Shown here in pieces: positions 8,927-18,548 of a stretch of 64,000 bases of DNA. The notes beneath the pieces are model-generated. The model did no database searches. It had not been told where the DNA came from and worked only from the letters and a program-made list of their open reading frames with translations. The position numbers were made by a program, and so were the translations under genes. This DNA is from Streptomyces halobius. Its GTDB lineage: Bacteria; Actinomycetota; Actinomycetes; Streptomycetales; Streptomycetaceae. Position 1 is the first letter of the stretch. Each line of letters starts with the position of its first letter. The stretch spans positions 8,742,001 to 8,806,000 of the forward strand of contig NZ_CP086322.1 of assembly GCF_023277745.1 (NCBI RefSeq), written 5' to 3'.

Positions 8927-9621
8927 TCGGGCAGTATGGCGTGCTCCGGTTGCCGCCCTCCGCGGGCCATCACGGGCGACGGCCGCTCGGGCAGCCCCTC
9001 GATCACGAAGCGGCGGAGGAAGAACTGCGCCAGCGGCCCGATGGCCAGCGCGTAGCCGACCGTGCCCACCCCCACCGAACCGCCGAGCAGGAAACCGGCC
9101 GCGAGCACGGTCACCTCGATGTCGGTCCGCACCAGCCGCAGCGGCCGGCCGGTCCGCCGGTGCAGTCCGGTCATCAGCCCGTCGCGCGGACCGGGCCCGA
9201 AGCGGGCGGAGATATACAGGCCGGTCGCGGCGCCGTTGAGGACGATGGCGAAGGCCAGCAGCGGTACCCGGACGCCGAGCGGGCCGGCCTCGGGCACCAG
9301 CGCCAGCGTCCCGTCCATCACCAGGCCGAGGATCACCACATTGGACACCGTGCCCAGCCCCGGCCGCTGCCGCAGCGGAATCCACAGCAGCAGGATCAAT
9401 GCCCCGGACACGATGGTCACGGTGCCGATCGACAATCCCGTATGCCGGGATATGCCCTGGTTGAGCACGCTCCATGGCTCCAGACCGAGCTCGGCACGCA
9501 GCATCAGCCCCATGCTCACGCCGTAGAACACAAGCCCCGCATAGAGCTGAAGCAGCCGGCGCGGCAGAAACCGGCGCGGCGGCAACGCCCGCCGGCTGCC
9601 GGACCCCTCGGTGACGGACAT
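8923..9621 (-). CDS. YczE/YitT-type membrane protein
   Basis: 232 residues, ATG start with AGGAGGGGG upstream. About five hydrophobic helices are visible (LYAGLVFYGVSMGLMLRA, TIVSGALILLLWIPL, VVILGLVMDGTLAL, VPLLAFAIVLNG, VLAAGFLLGGSVGVGT). Motifs of the YczE family are GLEPWSVLNQG, GPGPRDGLM and DGTLALVP. Family members pair with MocR-type regulators and are thought to be transporters or channels of unknown substrate. Here the gene is divergent from such a regulator (9723) with 101 bases between, which supports the pairing. Confidence 0.82.
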   Translation of the reverse strand: MSVTEGSGSRRALPPRRFLPRRLLQLYAGLVFYGVSMGLMLRAELGLEPWSVLNQGISRHTGLSIGTVTIVSGALILLLWIPLRQRPGLGTVSNVVILGLVMDGTLALVPEAGPLGVRVPLLAFAIVLNGAATGLYISARFGPGPRDGLMTGLHRRTGRPLRLVRTDIEVTVLAAGFLLGGSVGVGTVGYALAIGPLAQFFLRRFVIEGLPERPSPVMARGGRQPEHAILPE

Positions 9622-9722
9622 GAATCTTCCCCCTCCTGGCACGATTGGACTGGCACGTGCGACCATGTGGCATGTACGGGATCATCTAGAAGGGCCAATT
9701 CGGGGAAGGTGGACTGATCTTC
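9622..9722. promoter_or_regulatory. Divergent control region of the YczE gene and its MocR regulator
   Basis: Between the two starts is an inverted pair ATTGG (9644-9648) and CCAAT (9695-9699), flanking a CACGTG / ACCATGTGGCATGT block that repeats GGCAyGTrC-like units. MocR regulators typically bind repeats between themselves and their target gene, so this is the likely operator. The exact bases are inferred. Confidence 0.4.
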
Positions 9723-11228
9723 ATGGCTCAGTGGACTTCGGCGGTAGGGGCACCCCAACTCGCCCGGCTGCTCCGGTCGCAGGACTCGGGAGCCACCGAA
9801 CTCCCCATCGGCGGGCGCAAGTTGCCCGCCTACCGCAGCCTCGCCGACGGCGTACGCCGCCTCGTACTGGAAGGCCGGGTACCGGTCGCCGCCAGGCTCC
9901 CCGCCGAGCGGGAACTGGCCGCCGCGTTCGGCGTCAGCCGCACCACCGTCGCCGCCGCCTACGAAGCGCTGCGCGCCGAAGGCTTCCTGGAGTCCCGGCG
10001 CGGCTCCGGCAGCTGGACCGCCGTCCCGGCCGGCAACCCCCTGCCCACCCGCGGCCTGGAACCCCTCCCCCCGGAAGCCGCCGGCTCCATGATCGACCTC
10101 GGCTGCGCCGCCCTCCCGGCCCCCGAACCCTGGCTGACCCGCGCCGTCCAGGGCGCCATGGCCGACCTCCCGCTCTACGCCCACACCCACGGCGACTACC
10201 CGGCCGGCCTCCCCGTCCTGCGCCAGGCCCTCGCCGACCGCTACACCGCCCGCGGCATCCCCACCATGCCCGAACAGATCATGGTCACCACCGGCGCGAT
10301 GGGCGCCGTCGCCGCGATCTTCCGGTTCTGCACCGGCCGCGGCGAGCGGGTGGCCGTCGACTCCCCGTCCTACGCCAACATCCTCCAGCTGATGCGGGAC
10401 GCCGGCGCCCGGCTCGTACCGGTCGCCCTGGGGGAGCGGCTGGCCGGCTGGGACATCCCGGTCTGGCGCCAGGTGATGCGCGACGCGGCCCCCCGTATGG
10501 CCTATGTCGTCGCCGACTTCCACAACCCCACCGGCACCCTCGCCACCGAGGAACAGCGCCGCCGCCTCGTCGACGCCGCACGGTCGGCCGGCACCCTGCT
10601 CGTCGTCGACGAGACGATGACCGAACTCCGGCTGGACGAGGACCTCGAACCACCGCGCCCGGTCTGCTCGTTCGACCCCGCGGGCAGCGCCGTCATCACC
10701 GTCGGCTCGGCCAGCAAGGCGTTCTGGGCCGGGATGCGGATCGGCTGGGTGCGCGCCGCGCCGGACATCATCCGCAGCCTGGTCGCCGCCCGCGCCTACT
10801 CCGACCTCGGCTCACCGGTCCTCGAACAGCTCGCCATCGCCTCGCTCCTGGAGACCGGCGGCTGGGAGGAGGCTGTCGGGATCCGCCGCGAGCAGGCCCG
10901 CGAGAACCGCGACGCGATCGTCGCGGCCCTGCACCGGCACCTCCCCGACTGGGAGTTCACCGTCCCGCGCGGCGGCCTCACCCTCTGGGCCCGTACGGGC
11001 GGGCTCTCCGGCTCCCGGATCGCCGAGGCGGGGGAGCGGCTCGGGGTGCGCGTCCCCTCCGGCCCGCGGTTCGGCGTCGACGGCGCCTTCGAGGGCTTCG
11101 TACGGCTGCCGTTCACGGTCAGCGGAGCGGTCGCCGACGAAGCCGCGGTACGGCTGGCGGGCGCGGCACGACTGGTCGCGACCGGGGCCCCGGTCGCGAC
11201 GGAGGCGCGGCAGGCGCTGGTGGCCTGA
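9723..11228 (+). CDS. MocR/YczR-type PLP-dependent regulator (GntR + aminotransferase)
   Basis: 501 residues. Residues 25-105 are a GntR winged helix (LAAAFGVSRTTVAAAYEALRAEGFLESRRGSG). Residues 125-490 are a fold-type I aminotransferase domain with DFHNPTGTL, VVDETMTEL and the PLP-lysine segment VGSASKAFWAGMRIGW. Members use PLP, sometimes with an amino ligand, to control neighbouring genes. The divergent YczE-type membrane gene is the expected target. The start is chosen as the first ATG (MAQWTSAVG). No catalytic aminotransferase role needs to be assumed. Confidence 0.9.
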   Translation: MAQWTSAVGAPQLARLLRSQDSGATELPIGGRKLPAYRSLADGVRRLVLEGRVPVAARLPAERELAAAFGVSRTTVAAAYEALRAEGFLESRRGSGSWTAVPAGNPLPTRGLEPLPPEAAGSMIDLGCAALPAPEPWLTRAVQGAMADLPLYAHTHGDYPAGLPVLRQALADRYTARGIPTMPEQIMVTTGAMGAVAAIFRFCTGRGERVAVDSPSYANILQLMRDAGARLVPVALGERLAGWDIPVWRQVMRDAAPRMAYVVADFHNPTGTLATEEQRRRLVDAARSAGTLLVVDETMTELRLDEDLEPPRPVCSFDPAGSAVITVGSASKAFWAGMRIGWVRAAPDIIRSLVAARAYSDLGSPVLEQLAIASLLETGGWEEAVGIRREQARENRDAIVAALHRHLPDWEFTVPRGGLTLWARTGGLSGSRIAEAGERLGVRVPSGPRFGVDGAFEGFVRLPFTVSGAVADEAAVRLAGAARLVATGAPVATEARQALVA

Positions 11229-11465
11229 CGGGTTCCCTTGCCGTGGCTGGTTCGGCGTCCTACTGGTTCGGCGACTTGGTGGGTTCGATGCCCTGGTGGT
11301 TCATGTGCTGACGGGGTGACCGGCCTGAGGAGTTCAAGGCGGGTGGGTTCAGTTCCTGGTGGGCTCAACGTCCGGGCGGGCGCGAGTATGTCCTGACGCG
11401 AACTCAGATGTGCGTGCGCCAGGCCCGGGGCGACGGCTCACCAGCGGAACGGCGCCGCCCCGCCC

Positions 11466-13193
11466 TCACGAGCCGGGTGCCTCCGCCGTCCCGGTGGCCG
11501 CGAAGGGGTCAACGGTCCGGACGGTCGTCATCCGGGTCGTGGTGCCCATCGGCTCCGCGTCGGCCGGCGCCTCCCCGGCCGCGGCGGGCTCGGCGTCGGC
11601 CCCCGGACCCTCGGGCGGCAGCGTCTTGGCGGCCGCGGGCTGGACGACGGTCAGCGGCGAGAGGACGTCCAACGGCGTGGTGCGTGCCGCCTCACCGGCC
11701 GGAACCGTGTGCTCCGGCAGCAGCTCCAGGACGGCCCGCCGGTGGTCCTCGGGTGCGCAGTCGTCGAACGGATCGGGCGTGGCCGGTACCTGGAGCCGCA
11801 CGACAGGGCCGGTGCCCAGCCGCACATAGCCGCGCCCCGGCGGCACCTGCGCCGTGGGCGTGGTGTGCGGCGGCGCCCCGAGCACCGCCCGCACCTCCTC
11901 CGGCGTGGCGGGGCCGAGGATCACCCGGGCCTTCGTGTGCGCCCGTACCGCGTCACCGAGCATCCCGGCGGTCTCGAACTGATCGGCCACGACCACCGTG
12001 ACATTGGCCGCCCGGCCGTGCCGCAGCGGCACCTGGAGCAGCCGCTGCGGATCCGGCCGGCCCTCCGCGGCCGCGACATGGGCCAGCGCCGTCGGACGGT
12101 CCGCGAGGATCCACAGCGGCCGCAGCGTGTCCTCCGGCACGGGCCGGCCGAACTGCCGCGCCCGGTTCACCGCGATCAGCCGCCGCTCGGTCTCGTGTGC
12201 GGCCCAGTCCAGCGTCGCCAGCGCCCCCGACAGGGCGCTCTCCACCCCCATCACGCCACTGCGGCCGACCAGACAGGTGAACTCGCCGGTGCCGCCGCCG
12301 TCGATGATCAGCACATCGCCGTCGTCCAGCGCCTGCAGCGCGAGGGAGCGCAGCAGCGTCGTGGTCCCCGTCCCCGCCTGCCCCAGGGCGAGCAGATGCG
12401 GCTCGGTGGACCGGCTTCCGGTGCGCCACACCACGGGTGGCGCGTCCCGCGTCGCGTCGTCCCCGACGACGACCGGCAGGGTACGGCGGACGGAGTCCGG
12501 GTCGGTGAACCCGAGCACCGTCTCGCCCGGCGAGGTGATGAAGCGCTGCGCCGCGATATCGGTGGGCAGCGCGCCCAGAACGCTCAGTACCAGCTCATTG
12601 GCCTCCTCGTCCCAGGCGAAGTGGTACTCCCGGCCGCGGCCGCACTTGACGTGCAGCAGCTGCTCGATACGTGCCCGGGACCGGGGCTCGCCATCGGTGA
12701 AATAGGCCGGGTACTGCAGCCGCAGAAGCTCCAGCCGCCCGTCGTCGTCAAAGGCGTATTCGGTGAAGACCTGCTCCCAGTCGCCGCCATGGGCGTAGCG
12801 GGGACTGGGATCGCCATCGGCGGAGAAGTACGGCACCAGCGCCTCGTACAGCGACTGCAGCCGCCCGGTCTCCGCCTCGGCGGGCCCGGACTCCTCCGCC
12901 GGGGCCCGGTCCCGCCCCGCCCAGGCCGCCGCTCCCATCACCGAGATGAGCGCGAGCAGCGGCCCGTACGGGACCAGCGCCACGACCAGGACACATGAGG
13001 CGACGAAGAAGAACAGCGGACCACGGCGCTCCTTGGGCGTCTCGGACCAGCGCGCCCGGCCGACGGTGGCCAGCCGGCGCAGTCCACGGCTGATGATGAT
13101 CAGCGGATGGAGTACATCGCGGGCGCCGTCGGCGGCGGTGCGCGCGATGGTCGCGCTGTCGGTCAGGATGCGGGGCAGGGGGCGCCGGGCCAC
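11466..13193 (-). CDS. sffA: SffA: SpoIIIE/FtsK-like ATPase of sporulation septa
   Basis: 575 residues, GTG start with GGAG upstream. Residues 58-92 form a transmembrane hairpin (FFFVASCVLVVALVPYGP). Residues 110-260 are a conserved linker domain. A P-loop, GQAGTGTTTLLRSL, starts at about 271 and is followed by DVLIIDGGG (Walker B-like) and a RecA-fold domain to about 480. The tail is Ala/Pro-rich. In S. coelicolor SffA is a DNA-translocase-like protein brought to sporulation septa by the small membrane protein SmeA. Here too the small membrane gene lies just upstream on the same strand. The identification rests on this arrangement plus the motifs. Confidence 0.78.
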   Translation of the reverse strand: MARRPLPRILTDSATIARTAADGARDVLHPLIIISRGLRRLATVGRARWSETPKERRGPLFFFVASCVLVVALVPYGPLLALISVMGAAAWAGRDRAPAEESGPAEAETGRLQSLYEALVPYFSADGDPSPRYAHGGDWEQVFTEYAFDDDGRLELLRLQYPAYFTDGEPRSRARIEQLLHVKCGRGREYHFAWDEEANELVLSVLGALPTDIAAQRFITSPGETVLGFTDPDSVRRTLPVVVGDDATRDAPPVVWRTGSRSTEPHLLALGQAGTGTTTLLRSLALQALDDGDVLIIDGGGTGEFTCLVGRSGVMGVESALSGALATLDWAAHETERRLIAVNRARQFGRPVPEDTLRPLWILADRPTALAHVAAAEGRPDPQRLLQVPLRHGRAANVTVVVADQFETAGMLGDAVRAHTKARVILGPATPEEVRAVLGAPPHTTPTAQVPPGRGYVRLGTGPVVRLQVPATPDPFDDCAPEDHRRAVLELLPEHTVPAGEAARTTPLDVLSPLTVVQPAAAKTLPPEGPGADAEPAAAGEAPADAEPMGTTTRMTTVRTVDPFAATGTAEAPGS

Positions 13194-13269
13194 ATCTGTC
13201 TCCTGTCGCTGGTGCGGCGGTCGGGAACGGCTCGGCGGGGGAGACGAGCCGGGTCGTCAGGAGGGCGGC

Positions 13270-13464
13270 CTAAATCTTCAGCCCTCCAAGGAGGTTGGCC
13301 AGGCTCGCGCCGCCGGCCTTGATGCTGGGCGCGATGGCGGAGCCGGCCAGATAGAAACCGAAGAGCGCGCAGACCAGGGCGTGGGACACCTTGAGGCCGT
13401 CTTTTCGGAAGAACAGGAAGACGATGACGCCGAGCAGGATGACGCCGGAAACGGACAGAATCAT
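13270..13464 (-). CDS. smeA: SmeA: small membrane protein partner of SffA
   Basis: 64 residues, ATG start with GGAGAG upstream; an in-frame upstream extension lacks a ribosome site. Two hydrophobic helices (VSGVILLGVIVFLFF and ALVCALFGFYLAGSAI) are joined by the basic turn RKDGLK, then a short tail SLANLLGGLKI. Size and topology fit SmeA, which in S. coelicolor targets SffA to sporulation septa and is expressed in aerial hyphae. The sffA start lies 76 bases after the stop. Confidence 0.75.
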   Translation of the reverse strand: MILSVSGVILLGVIVFLFFRKDGLKVSHALVCALFGFYLAGSAIAPSIKAGGASLANLLGGLKI

Positions 13465-13675
13465 GGGTTCTCTCCTGGGTGTGGGGACGGTCACCATGAG
13501 CTCTTCCAGCCTCACCGTAAGTATCAAGCCGTCAAAAGATGCAAATGGGCGATTTATCGTTGAAATCCCTCAGACGGTGGTGGTCCGTGGGGGTGCCCTT
13601 TCCCGCTCGCGCCGCGCGCCTCGCAGCCCGCGCCCGCCGGTCCGGAAACATCGTCCGATCCGGCAGAATCATCGG

Positions 13676-14098
13676 GTGTCGAAGAACGAACCCCGCCGCC
13701 CGGCCGCCATCGCTCCCGCCTCGCCCTGCCCCTGCGGACGCGACGCGACCTACCGCGACTGCTGCGCCCCCTTCCACCAGGGACGTGCCACCGCCCCGAC
13801 CGCCGAGCGGCTGATGCGCTCGCGCTACAGCGCCTTCGCCGTCGGTGACGCCGCGTATCTGCTGCGTACCTGGCATCCGACGACCCGGCCCGACGCACTC
13901 GAATTCGAGCGGGGGCAGCGGTGGACCGGGCTGGAAATCCTCGGCACGACCGGGGGCAGCGCTTTCCACACCGAGGGCACCGTGGAATTCCGCGCGCACT
14001 ACACACTGCGCGGACACACCGACAGCCGGTACGAGAACAGCCGCTTCGTCCGCGAGGTGGGCCAGTGGATGTATCTGGACGCGCTGCCGGAGGCGTAG
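13676..14098 (+). CDS. YchJ/UPF0225 family protein (SEC-C motif)
   Basis: 140 residues, GTG start (VSKNEPRR). It opens with the SEC-C-type zinc motif CPCGRDATYRDCCAPFHQG, followed by the conserved ERLMRSRYSAFAVGDAAYL and WHPTTRP. The second half is an NTF2-like beta sheet (FHTEGTVEFRAHY). The family is widespread, with no firm biochemical role. It is divergent from smeA with about 210 bases between. Confidence 0.85.
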   Translation: MSKNEPRRPAAIAPASPCPCGRDATYRDCCAPFHQGRATAPTAERLMRSRYSAFAVGDAAYLLRTWHPTTRPDALEFERGQRWTGLEILGTTGGSAFHTEGTVEFRAHYTLRGHTDSRYENSRFVREVGQWMYLDALPEA

Positions 14099-14118
14099 CG
14101 CCGCCGTACCGCCGATGC

Positions 14119-14493
<375 letters not shown>

Positions 14494-14529
14494 GCCACGA
14501 CTCTAGGGCGCGAGGGGCGGGCGCGGGTG

Positions 14530-15690
14530 CTAGGCGGGGGACTTCTTGCTGGTCTTCTTCGCGGCGGTCTTTTTCGCGGTGGTCCTGGTGTTGGATCCGG
14601 CACTGCTCTTGGCGGTGCTTGAGGCACTCGTCGACGTGCTCTTCGCGGTCGTGGCAGCGGTCTTCTTCTGAGCCGGCTTCTTCTGAGCCGTCTTCTTCTC
14701 GGCAGCTTTATCGGTGGGCTTCCGGGCAGCGAACTGCTTCTCGGTTGTCTTCTTCCCGGCCGTCTTCTTTGCCGGGGCGGTTTTCGCCGCCGCAGTCTCA
14801 GCCGCTGCAGTCTTCGCCGTCGTGGTCTTCTTCGTACCTGCCGCGCTCCGCTTCGCCGGCTTCCGCCCCCGTAGCGACGTGACGGTCGCCGACTCCGCGC
14901 CCGCCTCGGGCTCGGCCCCCTGCGCCGCCCGCACACTCTTCTCCAGCGCGGCCGTCAGATCGATGACCTGCGCCCCGGGCGACGCGCTTGTTTCGGCGGC
15001 GACCGGCTCCTCGCCCTCCAGCTTCGCGGCGACCAGCTGCTCGACGGCCTCGCGGTAGTCGTCGTGGAGTTCCGTAGGATCCAGCTCGCCCAGAGAGTCC
15101 ATCAGCGTCTCCGCGAGCTTGAGCTCGTTCTCGCGGAGCTTGACATTCTCGGGCGCCACACCGGACGCGGGCCGGACCTGGTCCGGCCAGAGCAGTGTGT
15201 GCATCACGATCGCCCCGTCGTGCGCGCGCAGCATCGCCAGCGTCTCCCGGCCGCGCATGGCCACCTTGCCGATCGCGACCTTCTGGTGATGTTCGAGCGC
15301 CTCCCGCAGCACCGCATACGGCTTCGCGGCGGAGAGGCCGTTGGGGCCCAGGTAGTAAGCCTTGTCCAGCTGGAGCGGATCGATCTCGGCGGCGTCGACG
15401 AACGAGAGGATCGCCAGCGTCTTCGCGGTCGGCATCGGCAGCCGCGACAGATCGTCGTCGGTGATCCGTACGACGGCCTCCCCGTCCGGTGTCAGATAGC
15501 CCTTTCCGACCTCCTCGTTCGGCACTTCCTCCCCGTCCAGCTCACAGACCTTCCGGTACTGGATCTGCGCGCCGTCCTTCTCATGGATGCGGACGAACGA
15601 GACCGACGAGGTGCGGTCGGTGGCGGTGTAGGTCTTCACGGGGATGGTGACCAGGCCGAAGGAGATGGACCCATTCCAAATAGATCGCAT
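14530..15690 (-). CDS. ku: Ku protein of non-homologous end joining
   Basis: 386 residues. Residues 1-255 are the bacterial Ku core (MRSIWNGSISFGLVTIPVK, VGKGYLTPDGEAVV, KAYYLGPNG, MRGRETLAMLRAHDG). It forms a homodimeric ring that threads DNA ends and recruits LigD. From about 256 onward the protein is an unusually long Lys/Ala/Thr-rich tail (KKTAAKKTSKK and similar), a non-specific DNA-binding extension seen in Streptomyces Ku. It is divergent from the LigD polymerase gene with only 42 bases between the starts. Confidence 0.95.
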   Translation of the reverse strand: MRSIWNGSISFGLVTIPVKTYTATDRTSSVSFVRIHEKDGAQIQYRKVCELDGEEVPNEEVGKGYLTPDGEAVVRITDDDLSRLPMPTAKTLAILSFVDAAEIDPLQLDKAYYLGPNGLSAAKPYAVLREALEHHQKVAIGKVAMRGRETLAMLRAHDGAIVMHTLLWPDQVRPASGVAPENVKLRENELKLAETLMDSLGELDPTELHDDYREAVEQLVAAKLEGEEPVAAETSASPGAQVIDLTAALEKSVRAAQGAEPEAGAESATVTSLRGRKPAKRSAAGTKKTTTAKTAAAETAAAKTAPAKKTAGKKTTEKQFAARKPTDKAAEKKTAQKKPAQKKTAATTAKSTSTSASSTAKSSAGSNTRTTAKKTAAKKTSKKSPA

Positions 15691-15701
15691 GTTTTATCCC
15701 T

Positions 15702-15725
15702 TGTGTGGGATTCTGTGTGGGATTC
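15702..15725. repeat. Perfect 12-bp tandem duplication between ku and ligD
   Basis: TGTGTGGGATTC occurs twice back-to-back (15702-15713 and 15714-15725). The second copy ends seven bases before the ligD ATG. The repeat fills most of the 42-base divergent spacer, so it must overlap core promoter or operator sequence for one or both NHEJ genes. Confidence 0.85.
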
Positions 15726-15732
15726 TCATCGT

Positions 15733-16629
15733 ATGTCGCCGATCACCGTCGTGGAGGGGCGACGCCTCCCGCTGAGCAACCTGGACAAGGTCATCTATCC
15801 CGAGACCGGCACCACCAAGGGCGAGGTGCTGCACTACTGCACCATCACCGCCGATGTACTCCTCGCCCACCTCCACGACCGGCCGCTTTCCTTTCTGCGC
15901 TACCCCGACGGTCCCGACGGCCAGCGCTTCTTCACCAAGAACGTGCCGCCCGGCACACCCTCCTGGGTACAGACCTGCGAGGTGCCCCATACGAGCGGCG
16001 AAGCCACCCGGCAGGTCCTCATCCAGGACCTGCCCTCGCTGGTCTGGGCCGCGAACCTGGTCGTCGAGCTGCACGCCCCGCAATGGACCAGGGACGCCCC
16101 CGGCTCCGCCGACCGCCTCGTCTTCGACCTCGACCCCGGCGCACCGGCCACGATCGTGGAGTGCTGCACCGCCGCCCGTTGGCTGCGCGACCGGCTGGCC
16201 GCCGACGGCCTCCATGCCTACGCCAAGACCAGCGGCTCCAAGGGCCTGCACCTCATCGTGCCCATCGAGCACACCCCCTCGGAACGGGCCACCGCCTACG
16301 CCAGAGCCCTCGCCGTCGAGGCCCGGGCCGCGCTCCCCGACCTCGTCGTGCACCGGATGACAAAAGCTCTGCGCCCCGGCAGGATCTTCATCGACTTCTC
16401 CCAGAACGCCGCCGCCAAGACGACCGCCGTCGCCTACACCCTGCGCGCCCGCGCCACCCCCACCGTGTCCACGCCCGTCACCTGGGACGAGATCGCCGCG
16501 TGCACCGCACCGGAGCAACTCTCCTTTCTCTTCGGCGATATCGCGGCCCGCCGCGAACACCACGGCGATCTGCTCGCCCCGCTCCTCGACCCCGACCGCG
16601 CCGCGCCGCTTCCGAAGGCCCCGTGGTGA
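15733..16629 (+). CDS. ligD: Stand-alone LigD polymerase/primase domain protein
   Basis: 298 residues, ATG start; no ribosome site is visible, so the message may be leaderless or nearly so. It is an archaeo-eukaryotic primase-fold polymerase that fills ends during NHEJ. The metal-binding VFDLDPGAPAT, the YAKTSGSKGLHLIVPIE motif and GRIFIDFSQN are all present, so it should be active. Nuclease and ligase domains are absent and must be encoded elsewhere, as is usual in Streptomyces. Divergence from ku implies joint control. Confidence 0.9.
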   Translation: MSPITVVEGRRLPLSNLDKVIYPETGTTKGEVLHYCTITADVLLAHLHDRPLSFLRYPDGPDGQRFFTKNVPPGTPSWVQTCEVPHTSGEATRQVLIQDLPSLVWAANLVVELHAPQWTRDAPGSADRLVFDLDPGAPATIVECCTAARWLRDRLAADGLHAYAKTSGSKGLHLIVPIEHTPSERATAYARALAVEARAALPDLVVHRMTKALRPGRIFIDFSQNAAAKTTAVAYTLRARATPTVSTPVTWDEIAACTAPEQLSFLFGDIAARREHHGDLLAPLLDPDRAAPLPKAPW

Positions 16630-16641
16630 AGCCCCGTCGCG

Positions 16642-16669
16642 GTCGTGAAGTCCCCGTCGTGAAGTCCCC
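16642..16669. repeat. 14-bp tandem duplication in the ligD-murJ spacer
   Basis: GTCGTGAAGTCCCC is repeated exactly at 16642-16655 and 16656-16669 and then decays. The rest of the spacer to 16760 carries degenerate ATACGTCGTCGTG-like units. No gene is seen here. Confidence 0.7.
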
Positions 16670-16792
16670 GTCGTGAGGGATGCGTCGTGGGGGATACGTC
16701 GTCGTCACGGGCTACATCGTCGGGATACGCCGTCGTGACCGGATACGTCATCGTGCCGGAGCCCGTCCGCCGCTCGGCATAGATTGACCACC

Positions 16793-18523
16793 ATGATCGA
16801 TGGGACATCGGACGACACCCTGCAGCTGCGCCCGGCGGACCGGCGGATATCCGGCGGCGTCCCCACCCCAGGGGAGCGGAGAGACACCGGCGGCCAGGGC
16901 CCCAAGGGCGGCCTGGCGCGCTCGTCGCTGCTGATGGCGGCGGGGACCGTGGTCTCCCGGGCGACCGGGCTGATCCGGCAGGTCCTGCAGGCCGGCGCGC
17001 TGGGCACCGGCCTGCTCGCCAGTACGTACAACATCGCCAACGTCGTCCCGATGAGCATCTACACCCTGCTCATCGGCGGCGCCCTCAACTCGGTACTGGT
17101 ACCGCAGCTGGTACGCGCCAGGGCCGAGCACGCCGACGGCGGCCGCGCCTACGAACAGCGCCTGGTCACCCTCGTCCTGACCGTGCTCGCGGCCGGCACC
17201 GCGCTCGCCGTGTGGGCCGCGCCGCAGATCGTCTCGATCTACACACCCGATACGCCCAAGACCCACGCCGCCTTCGAACTCACCGTGGTCTTCGCCCGTT
17301 TCCTCCTCCCGCAGATCTTCTTCTACGGCCTGTTCTTCATCCTCGGCCAAGTCCTCAACGCCCGCAGCAGGTTCGGCGCGATGATGTGGACGCCCGTCCT
17401 CAACAACATCGTCCTGATCTCGATGTTCGGCATCTACATCGGTGTCATGGCCGGCTCCGACCGCGTCGAGGACATCACCCCCGCCCAGATCGACCTCCTG
17501 GGCTACGCCACCACCGGAGGCATCGCCCTCCAGGGCCTGGCACTGATCCCGTTCGTCCGCGCCGCGGGCTTCCGCTTCCGGCCGCGCTTCGACTGGCGCG
17601 GCACCGGCCTGCGCAAAAGCATCGTGGCCGCCCGCTGGACGCTGCTCTTCGTGCTCGCCAACCTGGCCGCGATGACCGTTGTCACGCGTTACGCCGATGC
17701 CGCCGACCACCAACTCCCCACCGCGGGCGTCGGATACAGCGTCTATTCCTACACGCAGACCATCTGGATGCTGCCGCAGGCGATCGTCACCGTCTCACTC
17801 GTCACGGCGCTGCTGCCGAGGATGAGCCGCGCGGTCACCGAACACCGCCTGGACGACCTGCGCGGCGACCTCTCCCGCGCTCTGCGCATCAGCGGCGTCA
17901 TCATCGTCCCGGCCGCCTTCTTCTTCCTCGCCTTCGGCCCGCAGACCGCACAACTGCTGTTCGCCCACGGCGCGGTGGACGCCGCCTCGGCCGTTCCCGC
18001 AGGGCACATGCTGCAGGCCTTCGGCCTCGGGCTGATCCCGTACTCCGCCCAATACCTGCTGCTGCGCGGCTTCTACGCCTTCGAGGACACCCGCACACCG
18101 TTCTGGATGGCCGTCTGGATCAGCGCCGTCAATATCGCCCTGGCCACCGCCTGCCATCTGTGGCTGCCGGCCCGCTGGTCGGTCACCGGCATGGCCCTCG
18201 CGTACACCGCCGCGTACGGCATCGGGCTGGTCGTCACCGCGCTGCTGCTGCGCCGACGGCTCGACGGCCGGCTCGACGGACGGCGGCTGTTGTGCACCTA
18301 CGGCAAGCTGACCGCGTCCGCCGCCGCTGCCGGAGCGCTCGGCTGGCTCGCGGCGCGCTCCTGCTCCCGTGTGCCCGTCTCAGAGGGGTGGACGCCGGTC
18401 CTGACACTGGCCGCCGGTACGGCCACGATGGCCCTGATCTTCCTGGGCCTGGCGCGCGTCTTGAGGATCGGGGAACTGTGGAGCCTGCCCGGCCTGCGCT
18501 TCGGGCGGACGGCGGGAGCGTGA
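16793..18523 (+). CDS. murJ: MurJ/MviN-type lipid II flippase
   Basis: 576 residues from the ATG at 16793; a TTG three codons upstream is also possible. A polar N-terminus of about 45 residues precedes the MOP-superfamily core: SLLMAAGTVVSRATGLIRQ, then about fourteen hydrophobic helices, with NIANVVPMSIYTLLIGGALNS, LNARSRFGAMMWTPVLNNIV and LRGFYAFEDTRTPFW. These are conserved in MurJ, which flips lipid II across the membrane. Streptomyces carries several paralogues, so this may not be the essential copy. It stands alone here. Confidence 0.85.
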   Translation: MIDGTSDDTLQLRPADRRISGGVPTPGERRDTGGQGPKGGLARSSLLMAAGTVVSRATGLIRQVLQAGALGTGLLASTYNIANVVPMSIYTLLIGGALNSVLVPQLVRARAEHADGGRAYEQRLVTLVLTVLAAGTALAVWAAPQIVSIYTPDTPKTHAAFELTVVFARFLLPQIFFYGLFFILGQVLNARSRFGAMMWTPVLNNIVLISMFGIYIGVMAGSDRVEDITPAQIDLLGYATTGGIALQGLALIPFVRAAGFRFRPRFDWRGTGLRKSIVAARWTLLFVLANLAAMTVVTRYADAADHQLPTAGVGYSVYSYTQTIWMLPQAIVTVSLVTALLPRMSRAVTEHRLDDLRGDLSRALRISGVIIVPAAFFFLAFGPQTAQLLFAHGAVDAASAVPAGHMLQAFGLGLIPYSAQYLLLRGFYAFEDTRTPFWMAVWISAVNIALATACHLWLPARWSVTGMALAYTAAYGIGLVVTALLLRRRLDGRLDGRRLLCTYGKLTASAAAAGALGWLAARSCSRVPVSEGWTPVLTLAAGTATMALIFLGLARVLRIGELWSLPGLRFGRTAGA

Positions 18524-18548
18524 CGACAGGGCCCGGGCCGGACGGGGG

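Noticed and set aside
16784..16792. TTG start for murJ three codons upstream of the ATG
   Set aside because: Neither start has a strong ribosome site; ATG is the simpler choice and the extra residues are not conserved-looking.
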